A stretch of 64,000 bases of DNA from Neobacillus driksii (GTDB lineage: Bacteria > Bacillota > Bacilli > Bacillales > Cytobacillaceae), in assembly GCF_013409995.1 (NCBI RefSeq), contig NZ_JACCBX010000003.1, forward strand, positions 62,001 to 126,000, read 5' to 3'. The position numbers and the translations under genes were made by a program. Position 1 is the stretch's first letter. Each line of letters begins with the position of its first letter. Positions 16,428-25,077 of the stretch are shown piece after piece. A model generated the notes under the pieces. The model made no database searches. It worked only from the letters and a program-made list of their open reading frames with translations, and was not told the origin of the DNA.

Positions 16428-16670
16428 ATGTCTACACCATATAAATGCCCTAATTGTAAAACCAATCGAAGTCGTTTCAATATTATCCAACAAGTATCCC
16501 AGTCTGTAAAACTAGACCCACTATCCGGTGAGGTCATCAGAGAATATAGTCAGAATGAATTAGAACCGTTCCATCTGCCTTATAACGGACCAGATTATCG
16601 AATTCAATGCGCTTCCTGCGGCTTAATTGAGGACGAGAGAACGTTCATTAAATTTGGCCAACAAGCTTAA
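16428..16670 (+). CDS. Zinc-ribbon protein, function unknown
   Basis: An 80-residue protein with CPNC (residues 8-11) and CASC (61-64), forming a probable zinc ribbon that holds the two ends of a loop together. The middle part ([17 protein letters not shown]) has no recognised motif. GGAAGGAG lies at proper distance before the ATG. It stands alone, with a strong terminator behind it. I do not recognise a named family. Confidence 0.75.
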   Translation: MSTPYKCPNCKTNRSRFNIIQQVSQSVKLDPLSGEVIREYSQNELEPFHLPYNGPDYRIQCASCGLIEDERTFIKFGQQA

Positions 16671-16719
16671 CATGAAAAAACACCTTTTCTTATTAGGAGT
16701 AAAGGTGTTTTTTCATGTT
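16669..16719. terminator. Bidirectional terminator
   Basis: A 19-bp perfect stem (AACATGAAAAAACACCTTT and complement) between converging genes. Confidence 0.92.
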
Positions 16720-17539
16720 ATTTTAAATGATTTTCTTTCAAGAACGAGTCAGAATCTATCTTCCAGGCTTCCATCGTTGAAAAACGCATTAAATGGATTT
16801 CGCCACTATAGTGCTGCCTTCCTCTATTTTTTATAAACCAGTCAATTTCCACTGGTACATCCATGCTTATTTCCTGTCTTAAATCTTCGGCCGGTAATAC
16901 TGGCATTCTTGTTATTCTAACGTTGTCAATTTTACCTAAAACAGGCACCCAATTAATCTTTTGTGCGCTGATTAACCTGGAAATAAACACATCCTGCTGT
17001 TTTAAACCAGCAATATATGCTTGAACTGTTTCATAAGGCGATGCCTTACTTAAGTACTCCCCCAGCTTTCCTGAAGCCTTAAAAATCATCAACATATGCG
17101 AGAGGTCCATCGCATTGGTTCGATGGGTCGTACTTCCGTAAAAGTGGATACAAAAGTGTCCAGGAAAGTTATTTTTTAAAGCCCCTGCGCCATGAGGCAT
17201 ACCGTGCATGGATCCTGCAATCCATTGGTCCTTACTAATCACAATGATGGCCCGCCGTTTCCAGCTCCATTTTCCACCGTAGATTTTTTTCATAACCTTG
17301 GTATCTTTTGGTGTCAATGGCTGTACGTCGGCATGATGACTTCCCGCACGTCTTTGAACTTTAAACTTCTTCCCGGTTTCAATATCCAGGACGGTAAACT
17401 TTGAATACTTTGGCAAAATTTCATTAACTTCTTCCCATGGCAGCATTTCAATTTTGTAACTAACATTTGTGGCAGCATGAATCCCTTGACCATATAGGAG
17501 GAAAAGAATCACCATCACAATAACTGTTTTACTCTTCAT
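16718..17539 (-). CDS. Secreted cell-wall-associated protein with GHFCIHFYGS domain
   Basis: A 273-residue protein with a cleavable signal peptide (cleavage after about residue 22, GIHA-ATN). The central domain carries the block WSWKRRAIIVISKDQWIAGS followed by MHGMPHGAG and GHFCIHFYGSTTH. The same block is known in other sporeformer secreted proteins, often next to LysM or peptidoglycan-binding modules; its catalytic role is not settled. The conserved Cys and His recall L,D-transpeptidases but the order differs. The C-terminal 110 residues look like an NTF2-like domain. Monocistronic; GGGGGA precedes the ATG. Confidence 0.7.
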   Translation of the reverse strand: MKSKTVIVMVILFLLYGQGIHAATNVSYKIEMLPWEEVNEILPKYSKFTVLDIETGKKFKVQRRAGSHHADVQPLTPKDTKVMKKIYGGKWSWKRRAIIVISKDQWIAGSMHGMPHGAGALKNNFPGHFCIHFYGSTTHRTNAMDLSHMLMIFKASGKLGEYLSKASPYETVQAYIAGLKQQDVFISRLISAQKINWVPVLGKIDNVRITRMPVLPAEDLRQEISMDVPVEIDWFIKNRGRQHYSGEIHLMRFSTMEAWKIDSDSFLKENHLK

Positions 17540-17601
17540 CTAATCCCCCTTTTAATGAAAATAACTACATTTAAAGAGTTACCTGAAGAAGAAATGTTCA
17601 T

Positions 17602-18543
17602 TCATTTTTCTGTTTGAATTTTGAAGTCATTTTCAAGTTTTTTGAGCTTCGCTTCGATCTCTGACCAATAAATATTTTCACCAATTAACACTAGATTTAA
17701 GGGTAAGTTCATTTCCTCCTTCATATAAAAAGGCATTCCGTATGAGTACTGAAAGAGATATGGTTTTGATGAAGCGTCAAATTTCACATATCCTTTGATC
17801 CGATAAATCATCTCTGGTAAATCCATCAGAAATTCCTCGAATTCTACATGGCTTATTGGCCCTTGAAATTGATAAACAAAGGTTGTTAAATTAAGGGCCT
17901 TTTTAGAAAATGATGAACTCGTTTTTTTATCAAATGATAAGGTTAGTTTTCTCAATTCATCGATTGCAACCTGTGAAAAATTAGTGAATAAACAACGTGC
18001 CACCGGATTGATTCCCTGGATTTCAAAAATAATTTTTGCCTGCTCAGATTCTGACAGTTCATCCATTTTATTCATCAAAATGAAATCCGCATGTCTGACC
18101 TGCTCAAGAAGTAACTGTTGAAGCTGAGGTCCTACCGCTTTCCTATCCCTCCATCTTAATCCATCTACTGTCGTTACAATGCCTTTTATCGTAAATTGAT
18201 CGGCAAATAATGGTGAAAGAATGGCGTCTAGAACTTCAACGGGGTGTGCGGCACCCGTTGTTTCGATATAAATGACTTCTGGCTTTTCATTTATTAATAA
18301 GCCCTGCAGCTGCGCTTCAAGTTTATCCTGAATCGAACAGCAGATACAGCCTCCTAACAGTTCTTTCAAAGCGATATCCTCATCTCGAGCGACTTCAGAA
18401 TCAATCGAGACCTTCCCCAGTTCATTCATCATGACAGCCGTTTTTCTGCCTAATAAACGCTCATTCTCAAGTAATCGCTTCAAAAGAGTCGTTTTCCCGC
18501 TTCCCAAAAAACCTGATAATATATAAACCTCAGTGTTGTGCAT
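17602..18543 (-). CDS. CobW/COG0523 family metal-chaperone GTPase
   Basis: A 313-residue G3E GTPase: Walker A GFLGSGKTT (11-19), metal site GCICC (Cys66, 68, 69), ETTGAAHP switch region and NKMD guanine-binding motif, followed by a CobW C-terminal domain. These proteins deliver zinc or cobalt to client enzymes. B. subtilis ZagA is a relative, but no Zur box is seen upstream, so the regulation may differ. Monocistronic, divergent from the AlbA_2 gene. Confidence 0.88.
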   Translation of the reverse strand: MHNTEVYILSGFLGSGKTTLLKRLLENERLLGRKTAVMMNELGKVSIDSEVARDEDIALKELLGGCICCSIQDKLEAQLQGLLINEKPEVIYIETTGAAHPVEVLDAILSPLFADQFTIKGIVTTVDGLRWRDRKAVGPQLQQLLLEQVRHADFILMNKMDELSESEQAKIIFEIQGINPVARCLFTNFSQVAIDELRKLTLSFDKKTSSSFSKKALNLTTFVYQFQGPISHVEFEEFLMDLPEMIYRIKGYVKFDASSKPYLFQYSYGMPFYMKEEMNLPLNLVLIGENIYWSEIEAKLKKLENDFKIQTEK

Positions 18544-18659
18544 ACTGCTTACCTCTATTCATCTGATATTCCTTTTATTATATCTGAAATTGGGCTAACA
18601 ACTAGATACAAACCGCTTATAATAGTAGTAAAAAGAATATTCAGAAAGGACTATTCCTC

Positions 18660-19370
18660 ATGATCTATGAGTATGTCTACCCAAAAAGTCTCCTGCATTT
18701 CATTAAGAATCCTTCACATGAATCGTTAAAGGACCTGCTGCTTCACAATACGGGAGAAACGGATTTTCTAGACTTTAAAACCAAATGGACAGAATTTTCT
18801 AAGATGGCAAAACATGTTCTTGCGATCGCAAATTCGGGTGGAGGCTGTATTATAGTCGGTATCAGTCAAAATGATGAGGGTGCTATTGCATTAACTGGCC
18901 TAAACGAAGTTGACTTCTTAGATAAAGCAGATATTGACAACAAACTGGCCAATTTATTGCCAAAATACTTAAAATATCGGACAGAAGATTTTCATTATAA
19001 TAAAGATCAACCAGCCTTGTGCAATAAACGGTTTCAGGTACTCATTATTGAATATGATCCAAAATATGTTCCCTATACTTCGGTTGTTCAACGAAACGAG
19101 CTTCGTTATGGCGCCATTTATGTCAGACAAGGAACAAAATCACTAGAGGCAACCAATGACAAGCTCGTTGAAATCATCCTTCGCAAAGTACAGTCTGGAG
19201 GTTCTGGCGTGAATGAATATACCCTAAAAGAGCACCTTGACCAGTTAAAGGAACTATATGAAGAGATGACCTCACAAAAAGACAGCGAATATGGGCAATT
19301 TATTGCAGAATTGATAGAACGTAAAAAAGAAAGAATTCGGCAATTATTAGATATCCTTCCCGAAAATTGA
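18660..19370 (+). CDS. AlbA_2 (Schlafen-type) domain protein
   Basis: A 236-residue protein whose middle part is an AlbA_2/divergent-AAA domain: ETDFLDFKTKW, then HVLAIANSGGGCIIVGISQNDEG and a late YVRQGTKSLEA. The C-terminal 60 residues are a charged, probably coiled helix (LKEHLDQLKELYEEM). Such domains bind nucleic acid or nucleotides and occur in regulators and in some defence proteins. Here it is alone, with no helicase or nuclease partner, so no defence role is claimed. The ATG follows AAAGGA. Confidence 0.8.
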   Translation: MIYEYVYPKSLLHFIKNPSHESLKDLLLHNTGETDFLDFKTKWTEFSKMAKHVLAIANSGGGCIIVGISQNDEGAIALTGLNEVDFLDKADIDNKLANLLPKYLKYRTEDFHYNKDQPALCNKRFQVLIIEYDPKYVPYTSVVQRNELRYGAIYVRQGTKSLEATNDKLVEIILRKVQSGGSGVNEYTLKEHLDQLKELYEEMTSQKDSEYGQFIAELIERKKERIRQLLDILPEN

Positions 19371-19408
19371 GAACAAGGAGAATGAATCATACACTTTTTT
19401 GTTTGTGC

Positions 19409-20200
19409 TTAATATAACTCTTGTTCATCTTCCAACATTTTATTTACCTTTTCAAACTCACCTCTTTGATTAACCGCCACTATGTTTATTTGTTCAATTG
19501 AAGTAACAGGGTCTATCAACACAGATAATCCTAAATCCATTAATTTTCCTTTACCAATGTCAGTAGTGACACTCTTTAAAGTCTCATTAACGATTTGCGG
19601 AGCTAGAGTAAGTATTTTTTCTGGCGATATTTCATTGATGATTCCTTGTTTTAAGACCATAAATATCTGAGATAATTCGTTTGAGGAACTAGGATTCATC
19701 TTTAGCTGCTCCAAATACCAAACAAAATCCTGGCCCTTAAGTGTTTGGGCTTCACCAGCTAAATGCCCCCCTTTGGTCATTTCAACACCATTTGGTGCAA
19801 GCAAATCGATGACAGTACCTATACTATTCGAATCAAAGAGGACACAATAATCAATCTCTACTTGATATTTTTCTTTAACCGAACTTTTCAGCTCGTCTAT
19901 TTCATCATCTTGTTCAATCATAGGAAGCAAGATCGTCCCATATTCGATTTTTTTCTTAGCTTTATCATATTTTAAAAGCATTCCTGGTTCTGTATTGGAT
20001 GAAGCAGATTCTGTCCTCTTTTCCATAATAAGATAGGTTTCAACCTTCGCTTCACTTTTTGATGAGTCCTTTAATTTTTCTAGGATGGGGATACTCTTTT
20101 TTCCTTCCCCGTCATTTTCTGTACCACTCTGAAAAAAAGACTTTAACGGACCAAATCCGAAAAGCGATAGGACTATTACGGCAATGATTAATTTTTTCAT
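19409..20200 (-). CDS. Exported or membrane-anchored protein with a degenerate LCP-like fold
   Basis: A 263-residue protein with an N-terminal hydrophobic signal/anchor (residues 3-18) and a charged linker. Residues 85-235 resemble LytR-CpsA-Psr proteins in order (ELKSSVKEKYQVEIDYCVLFDSNSIGTVIDLLAPNGVEM... and LKGQDFVWYLEQ), but the Arg/Asp residues that bind the lipid pyrophosphate are not seen. It is therefore likely inactive as a cell-wall ligase, or a different family. AGGTGA precedes the ATG. It converges with the AlbA_2 gene. Confidence 0.6.
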   Translation of the reverse strand: MKKLIIAVIVLSLFGFGPLKSFFQSGTENDGEGKKSIPILEKLKDSSKSEAKVETYLIMEKRTESASSNTEPGMLLKYDKAKKKIEYGTILLPMIEQDDEIDELKSSVKEKYQVEIDYCVLFDSNSIGTVIDLLAPNGVEMTKGGHLAGEAQTLKGQDFVWYLEQLKMNPSSSNELSQIFMVLKQGIINEISPEKILTLAPQIVNETLKSVTTDIGKGKLMDLGLSVLIDPVTSIEQINIVAVNQRGEFEKVNKMLEDEQELY

Positions 20201-20278
20201 ATTTAAAGTTCACCTAATATCCGTTTATTTCATCTCCATTGTCGGAAAAACAGGATAAGATTATACTTTCTTCACACA

Positions 20279-20305
20279 AAAAAGCCTGAACCAAATGGTC
20301 CAGAC
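20279..20305 (-). terminator. Terminator of ctpA
   Basis: GTCTGGACC/GGTTCAGGC stem (minus strand) then six T. Confidence 0.85.
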
Positions 20306-20312
20306 CTCTTCA

Positions 20313-21809
20313 TTATTTCATTTCCTCTTTTAGCACTTCCACTGCCTTTTGCAGCTGAGTATCATTGGTTTCAATCATTTCTCTCAGTTTTTCCATTAAT
20401 TTGATAGTGGAATCCCCTTTTAAAACGCCATCAGCAGGTAAATTATTAGCCGCTTGGAAACTGCTTACAGCTGCTTGGGTTTTTTCATCAAAGAATCCAT
20501 CTTCCCGACCAGGATCAAAACCAATCGCTTTAAGCATTTTCTGTGCGGATTCAACCTCGGTTGAAGAGCTAGATAGCTTCAGCTCTTTATCTGGGTTTAT
20601 AATTGGTAAAGAAGCATACTCAGGAAGCGGAACTTCGATATCAGGCTTAATCCCCTTTTTATGAATCCAATTTCCATTTGGAGTCAGCCATTTAGCTGTT
20701 GTAAATTTAATATTTGATTTATCAGGGAAATCCTTGGCTGTTTGAACGGTACCTTTACCAAAGGAGGTTTCACCTACAAGCTTTACTCCGGCAGATTCAC
20801 TTACTGCTGCGGCCAGAATTTCTGACGCACTGGCACTGCCTTTATCAATTAAAACAACCAGCGGGAAGTCAGAGTTTCCATCATTTTGTGAAGGATATTC
20901 CTGCGTCTTTCCATTACGATCTTCTACTTTCAATATCAACTTCCCTTTTGGAACAAACATACTCGATATACTAATAGCTTCATCTAATAATCCACCCGGG
21001 TTTTGACGTAGATCCAAGACTAAGCCTTTCATACCTTCTTTCTGAAGTTCATTTAACTTTGCCGCAAGGTCTTTTGACGTATTGGTAGAGAAACTAGTAA
21101 CTTGAACCTTAGCGATTCCATCACCAACCATCTCACCATAAACCGTTTCAATCGGAATATCATCGCGAATAATCGGAACCTTAACAGGGGCATCCGTTCC
21201 TGGCCGTTGGATGGTCAACTCAACTTTTGTACCTTTTTTACCACGAATGATGGTCACCGCTTCACTCGAAGTCATCCCTTGCAGGCTTTTGCCATCTACT
21301 GACGTGATGATATCATTCGGTTTCAATCCCGCTTTTTCTGCTGGTGATCCTTTAATTGGTGAAACAATGGTAATATGGCCATCTTTCTCTTGGATTTCAG
21401 CACCGATTCCTTGGAAAGATGAATTGATAGAGCTATGAAAGTTTTCTGCTTCCTCCACACTCATATAGTCTGTATATGGATCATCAAGTGCCTTTACCAT
21501 CCCATCAATAGCCCCATTGATCAGTTTTTTCTGGTCAAGTTCCTCAAAATATCCGCTTTTTAATGTATCGTAGGCTGCGTAAAGTTTATCAAACTCTGAC
21601 CTTTCTGTTCCCACTGTAATAACTTTTTCTTCTCCGAATGATAGAGCGAATGTTGTTATTCCAGTAGATAGTAATACAAGGAAGAAAAGTATCAATATAA
21701 AGTGAAATTTCTTAATGTGCACATATCCCGTTTTTTTATCTGTTACTTGTTCTTGTTCGGTATGTTCTTGTTCAACATTTTGTTCATCCAAAGCCTTCAC
21801 CACTTTCAT
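20313..21809 (-). CDS. ctpA: Carboxyl-terminal processing protease (S41)
   Basis: A 498-residue serine protease: one N-terminal membrane helix (about 35-57), a PDZ domain (about 130-205), the S41 core with KGSASASEI (serine near 327) and GKGTVQ (Lys352) forming the Ser/Lys dyad, and a C-terminal peptidoglycan-binding domain (about 425-485). It acts outside the membrane. Its place next to yodJ and deoD matches B. subtilis ctpA rather than ctpB. No clear ribosome site precedes the ATG at 21809, so the first residues are uncertain. Confidence 0.88.
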   Translation of the reverse strand: MKVVKALDEQNVEQEHTEQEQVTDKKTGYVHIKKFHFILILFFLVLLSTGITTFALSFGEEKVITVGTERSEFDKLYAAYDTLKSGYFEELDQKKLINGAIDGMVKALDDPYTDYMSVEEAENFHSSINSSFQGIGAEIQEKDGHITIVSPIKGSPAEKAGLKPNDIITSVDGKSLQGMTSSEAVTIIRGKKGTKVELTIQRPGTDAPVKVPIIRDDIPIETVYGEMVGDGIAKVQVTSFSTNTSKDLAAKLNELQKEGMKGLVLDLRQNPGGLLDEAISISSMFVPKGKLILKVEDRNGKTQEYPSQNDGNSDFPLVVLIDKGSASASEILAAAVSESAGVKLVGETSFGKGTVQTAKDFPDKSNIKFTTAKWLTPNGNWIHKKGIKPDIEVPLPEYASLPIINPDKELKLSSSSTEVESAQKMLKAIGFDPGREDGFFDEKTQAAVSSFQAANNLPADGVLKGDSTIKLMEKLREMIETNDTQLQKAVEVLKEEMK

Positions 21810-21907
21810 TGTCGAAAAAATATTATGTAAAACTAGCCCTTAGTGATTAGAATAACATCTTTTATTAAAAATTAACAAAGAAAAGTTATCATTATAAAAG
21901 GCTCTTT

Positions 21908-21930
21908 AAAAAAAGCAGGCACAACCTGCC
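21908..21930 (-). terminator. Terminator of yodJ
   Basis: GCAGG-N5-CCTGC with a T7 run on the minus strand. Confidence 0.75.
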
Positions 21931-21953
21931 AAAGGGGTGCCGTGCTTTATGTT

Positions 21954-22751
21954 CTACATTTTCTTTACTTCATTAAAATACTCTTCTAATGTCCAATTAT
22001 GCTCGTACATAATCGTTGCAGCCTTCACTCCAACATAGCGAAAATGCCATGGCTCGTACATATAATTGGTAATATCGATTTTCTCTTTCGGATACCTTAG
22101 AATAAATCCAAAGCGATGGGCGTTATCCTTCAGCCATATTCCTTCTGTTGTATTGGCGAAGGCTTCATTTAAGTAGAATTTATTGGATTTGCTCGAAATA
22201 TCCATAGCTAATCCCGATTGGTGTTCACTCGCACCTGGTATTGCTACAGCTTGTTCAGCTTTTTCAATCCCAACTCTATTTATTTCTGCATTAAACAATT
22301 GTTGTTGCCGGTTATAAGAGCGGTAACCGGAAACGGCATAAAGCTCAATCCCGCTGTTCTGAGCAGTAGAAAACATATTCTCTAAAGCTGTTGCAGCTTC
22401 TTCTCTCATTAAGCTTTTCTCTGTATCCACATCACCAAATGAGAACTCAACATCTGGTTTAACAAGATCCTGAGGAATATAATCATCCGGAAGGTAAAAC
22501 TCTTTATTAACCAATGCCATAACATTAGTAGAATTCTGAATGACGTTTTTTCCATCAACCTCTTTAATATCATTGAAAAAAATCGATTCTAAACTAAGGG
22601 GATCATTTATCTGTGTTTCTTCTTTTTGTTCATGGCTATTACCAGAATCATTTGCAGTGAACGGGATCTTATTTAATAGTGAATTGATTTGACTGCAACT
22701 ACTTAATAGTACAGTCATAGAACCAATCAATAATACATTTTTCCATACCAT
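21954..22751 (-). CDS. yodJ: D-alanyl-D-alanine carboxypeptidase, VanY/LdcB family (YodJ-like)
   Basis: A 265-residue lipoprotein (lipobox L-L-S-S-C) with a peptidase M15B domain: SGYRSYNRQQQ, the zinc ligands in SEHQSGLAMDI (His and Asp) and EPWHFRYVG (Glu, His). It trims the terminal D-Ala of peptidoglycan stem peptides outside the membrane. The position between ctpA and deoD equals B. subtilis yodJ. I chose the ATG at 22751 (seven bases from AGGTGAG) over a GTG three codons earlier. Confidence 0.88.
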   Translation of the reverse strand: MVWKNVLLIGSMTVLLSSCSQINSLLNKIPFTANDSGNSHEQKEETQINDPLSLESIFFNDIKEVDGKNVIQNSTNVMALVNKEFYLPDDYIPQDLVKPDVEFSFGDVDTEKSLMREEAATALENMFSTAQNSGIELYAVSGYRSYNRQQQLFNAEINRVGIEKAEQAVAIPGASEHQSGLAMDISSKSNKFYLNEAFANTTEGIWLKDNAHRFGFILRYPKEKIDITNYMYEPWHFRYVGVKAATIMYEHNWTLEEYFNEVKKM

Positions 22752-22820
22752 AACTCTCACCTATCTATCTTTCTTCATCCTTTATGCACTATATCTATTT
22801 TTACCAAAAAGGTCAATAAG

Positions 22821-22847
22821 AAAACCCCTTTCATTAAGCGAAAGAGG
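22821..22847 (-). terminator. Terminator of deoD
   Basis: CCTCTTTC/GAAAGGGG stem then TTTTC on the minus strand. Confidence 0.8.
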
Positions 22848-22856
22848 TCAATAGTC

Positions 22857-23561
22857 TTATTCTTTTGTTGCTGCTTCTAATGCAACTTCAATCATATCGT
22901 TAAATGTTAATTGTCTCTCTTCAGCAGTTGTCTCTTCACCCGTTAAAATATGGTCACTTACAGTTAAAACGGATAATGCTCTGCGGTTAAATTTAGCAGC
23001 TAATGTATATAAAGCGGTTGTTTCCATCTCAATAGCCAGGATCTGATACTTAGCCCATTTTTCAAGTTCAGCATTGTCATTGTAGAAAGAGTCTGCTGTA
23101 AAAATGTTGCCTACTTTTAGATTTAAACCTTTTTCCACACCTGCATCATAGGCCTTTCTGAGCAAATCAAAGTTAGCACAAGGAGCAAAATCTACGCCTC
23201 CAAAGGTCATACGATTCATGTTAGAATCAGTTGAACTTGTCATCGCTAAAATCACATCGCGTACTTTTACATCCTTTTGGATCGCACCACAAGTGCCGAC
23301 ACGGATTAAATTTTGAACATTGTAGCTGTTCATTAATTCGTTCACATAAATGGAGATAGATGGAACTCCCATTCCAGTTCCTTGTACTGAGATTCTTTTT
23401 CCTTTATACGTACCAGTAAAACCAAACATATTCCTTACTTCGTTATAGCATTTTGCATCTTCTAAGAAGGTTTCTGCAATATATTTAGCCCTTAGTGGAT
23501 CTCCAGGCAACAATACCGTTTCTGCAATTTCATTTTCCTTCGCACCAATATGTACACTCAT
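22857..23561 (-). CDS. deoD: Purine nucleoside phosphorylase DeoD
   Basis: A 234-residue hexameric-type phosphorylase: [14 protein letters not shown] (phosphate/ribose), [16 protein letters not shown] and IEMETTALY, with catalytic Asp in VSDHILTGE. It splits purine nucleosides with phosphate for salvage. The start [16 protein letters not shown] has GGAGG nine bases before; a longer reading to 23612 is not supported. Length and synteny match B. subtilis DeoD. Together with the nucleoside hydrolase gene near 3 kb this gives two ways to use nucleosides. Confidence 0.97.
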   Translation of the reverse strand: MSVHIGAKENEIAETVLLPGDPLRAKYIAETFLEDAKCYNEVRNMFGFTGTYKGKRISVQGTGMGVPSISIYVNELMNSYNVQNLIRVGTCGAIQKDVKVRDVILAMTSSTDSNMNRMTFGGVDFAPCANFDLLRKAYDAGVEKGLNLKVGNIFTADSFYNDNAELEKWAKYQILAIEMETTALYTLAAKFNRRALSVLTVSDHILTGEETTAEERQLTFNDMIEVALEAATKE

Positions 23562-23718
23562 AAAATAAATCCTCCAATCATTTAAGTGAAGTCCTAACCT
23601 CACACTTGTCAATATATCATATCCATTTTCGATTGAAAAACCTTAACTTGAAAGGGTCATGATTTTTTAAATTTGTGGGAAGCTATTTTTAGATTAACCA
23701 AAGGAGGTTCATTACATT

Positions 23719-23847
23719 ATGGGAAAAAAGCATAGGGCACAAACAAATCGCCCAAAGAAAAATAATCACGTTCCACCCGAGGCAATCATAGCAGAACATG
23801 AAGCACACGCAAAAGAAAATAGCGCTGCTGGCGGAAGAAAGCATTAA
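23719..23847 (+). CDS. Small basic protein of 42 residues
   Basis: An ATG at 23719 preceded by AAAGGAGG opens a 42-codon frame ending at a TAA before a strong terminator. The protein (MGKKHRAQTNRPKKNNHVPP, then EAIIAEHEAHAKENSAAGGR) is Lys/Arg/His-rich at the start and helical after, in the style of small sporulation proteins of Bacillus. I cannot assign a family. The ribosome site and terminator make the gene itself convincing. Confidence 0.72.
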   Translation: MGKKHRAQTNRPKKNNHVPPEAIIAEHEAHAKENSAAGGRKH

Positions 23848-23855
23848 ACGACAAC

Positions 23856-23884
23856 AAAACCTAAGGAATTTCTCCTTAGGTTTT
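23856..23884. terminator. Bidirectional terminator
   Basis: AAAACCTAAGGA...TCCTTAGGTTTT, a 12-bp perfect stem between the small gene and yodL. Confidence 0.9.
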
Positions 23885-23885
23885 C

Positions 23886-24194
23886 TTAACGTATATGAAT
23901 TCGATTTATAGGCTGCCAACCGCCTGGCTTTAGTTGATAATAATGCTGTCCTCGGCGACCTTCATCAATTAATACGATATCTCCAGTCGTGAGAAATCTT
24001 CCCTTATAATTCGATGGTATTCGATCGGTAACATTAAAGAGACTAAATGTTTCTTCCAAACAATTTTCGTGGTTTCCCGCACGAATAAAGGTACGAAAAA
24101 CTTGTTTGTACCCTTTGTATTCTCTGTACTTTGGAGTTTGAAAGATTGTCACATCATATTGTATATTAGCTCTTCTTGTTATAGCCTTGATCAT
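23886..24194 (-). CDS. yodL: YodL domain protein
   Basis: A 102-residue cytosolic protein matching B. subtilis YodL in its characteristic segments: ANIQYDVTIFQTPKYREYKG, RIPSNYKGRFLTTGDIV, IDEGRRGQHYYQLKPGGW. The YodL-like domain also occurs in larger mobile-element and phage proteins; its function is unknown. The ATG at 24194 follows GGAGGGG. In B. subtilis yodL is followed by yodM and yozD; here spo0M, a kinase gene and a small gene lie between yodL and yozD. Confidence 0.85.
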   Translation of the reverse strand: MIKAITRRANIQYDVTIFQTPKYREYKGYKQVFRTFIRAGNHENCLEETFSLFNVTDRIPSNYKGRFLTTGDIVLIDEGRRGQHYYQLKPGGWQPINRIHIR

Positions 24195-24293
24195 CTTATC
24201 CCCTCCAATCATTAAAATAATTGTCATTACTTTAATAATTAGAGATGAACATAGAAGAATCCTTCAGAGAATTTCGTCTTTTTTTGTCGACGA

Positions 24294-25064
24294 TTAAGAA
24301 AATCTCTGAATAACACTGTGAATTTGCTGCTGAAGATTTGGAATATCTGCGGATGTAACCGTTAATCTTACATTGGTTTCATCCAAACCTGCTGCTTCTG
24401 CAAATAGTCCTCCCAATCCACGAGCACGACGATCAACCTGAAAAAGTAATTCAATTGCACCATTTCCAGACGGTCGCAATACTACTTCAAGTTCATCTAA
24501 TCTTCCACGGAAAGGTCCGGAAGTCGGAACATATTCAAATTCTTGTACAAATGGCAGTCGACCGCGTACTTTGTATGAAGCTTCTTCACAATCCGCCTCA
24601 CGCAAACGGAATCCAAGACCGTCAACGGCATTAAAGATGGCATTCATTAAAGGATTCGGTACAACTTGTATATAGTCTTTATCGCCAGGATCCACTGCAT
24701 TTTTAATGTCTAAACCTGTCGTAACCCAGATTTTAGACCTTCCAATTGACAGCGGCGTGTCTAGTGGAAGCTGGAAGGAAAAAGGTATTTCCTTTCTTTC
24801 ATTTTTTCCAATTGTAAATGGGCTGGTAATTCGAAAACGATCGATAGTAGCTGTAACATTATACTTTTTATCATCTGACTCTTTCAAATAGGTAGTATTT
24901 AATGATAAATATATATCATCTACCTGCTGGTCTACCTTTCCACCTTTGATTTCTACTACACCGTTAACCGTTTCCCCTGGCGTGTACGTATCCCTCTCAA
25001 GCTTTGTGTCAACCGTAGCAGAACCAATACCTACACTAGCAAATACTTTGTCAAAAAAAGACAT
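24294..25064 (-). CDS. spo0M: Sporulation-control protein Spo0M (arrestin-like)
   Basis: A 256-residue protein starting MSFFDKVFASVGIGSATVDT, with the arrestin-like beta-sandwich pattern (YTPGETVNGVVEIKGG; IPFSFQLPLDTP). Spo0M in B. subtilis affects entry into sporulation and cell division, and its length (258) agrees. AAGGAGG precedes the ATG at 25064. It lies 13 bp downstream of a protein kinase gene in the same direction, so phosphorylation of Spo0M by that kinase is a possible link (inference from position). Confidence 0.93.
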   Translation of the reverse strand: MSFFDKVFASVGIGSATVDTKLERDTYTPGETVNGVVEIKGGKVDQQVDDIYLSLNTTYLKESDDKKYNVTATIDRFRITSPFTIGKNERKEIPFSFQLPLDTPLSIGRSKIWVTTGLDIKNAVDPGDKDYIQVVPNPLMNAIFNAVDGLGFRLREADCEEASYKVRGRLPFVQEFEYVPTSGPFRGRLDELEVVLRPSGNGAIELLFQVDRRARGLGGLFAEAAGLDETNVRLTVTSADIPNLQQQIHSVIQRFS

Positions 25065-25077
25065 CCTATTTTCCTCC

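Noticed and set aside
18660..19370. Defence-system effector
   Set aside because: The AlbA_2 domain alone is common in housekeeping regulators; no nuclease, helicase or other defence partner is adjacent.
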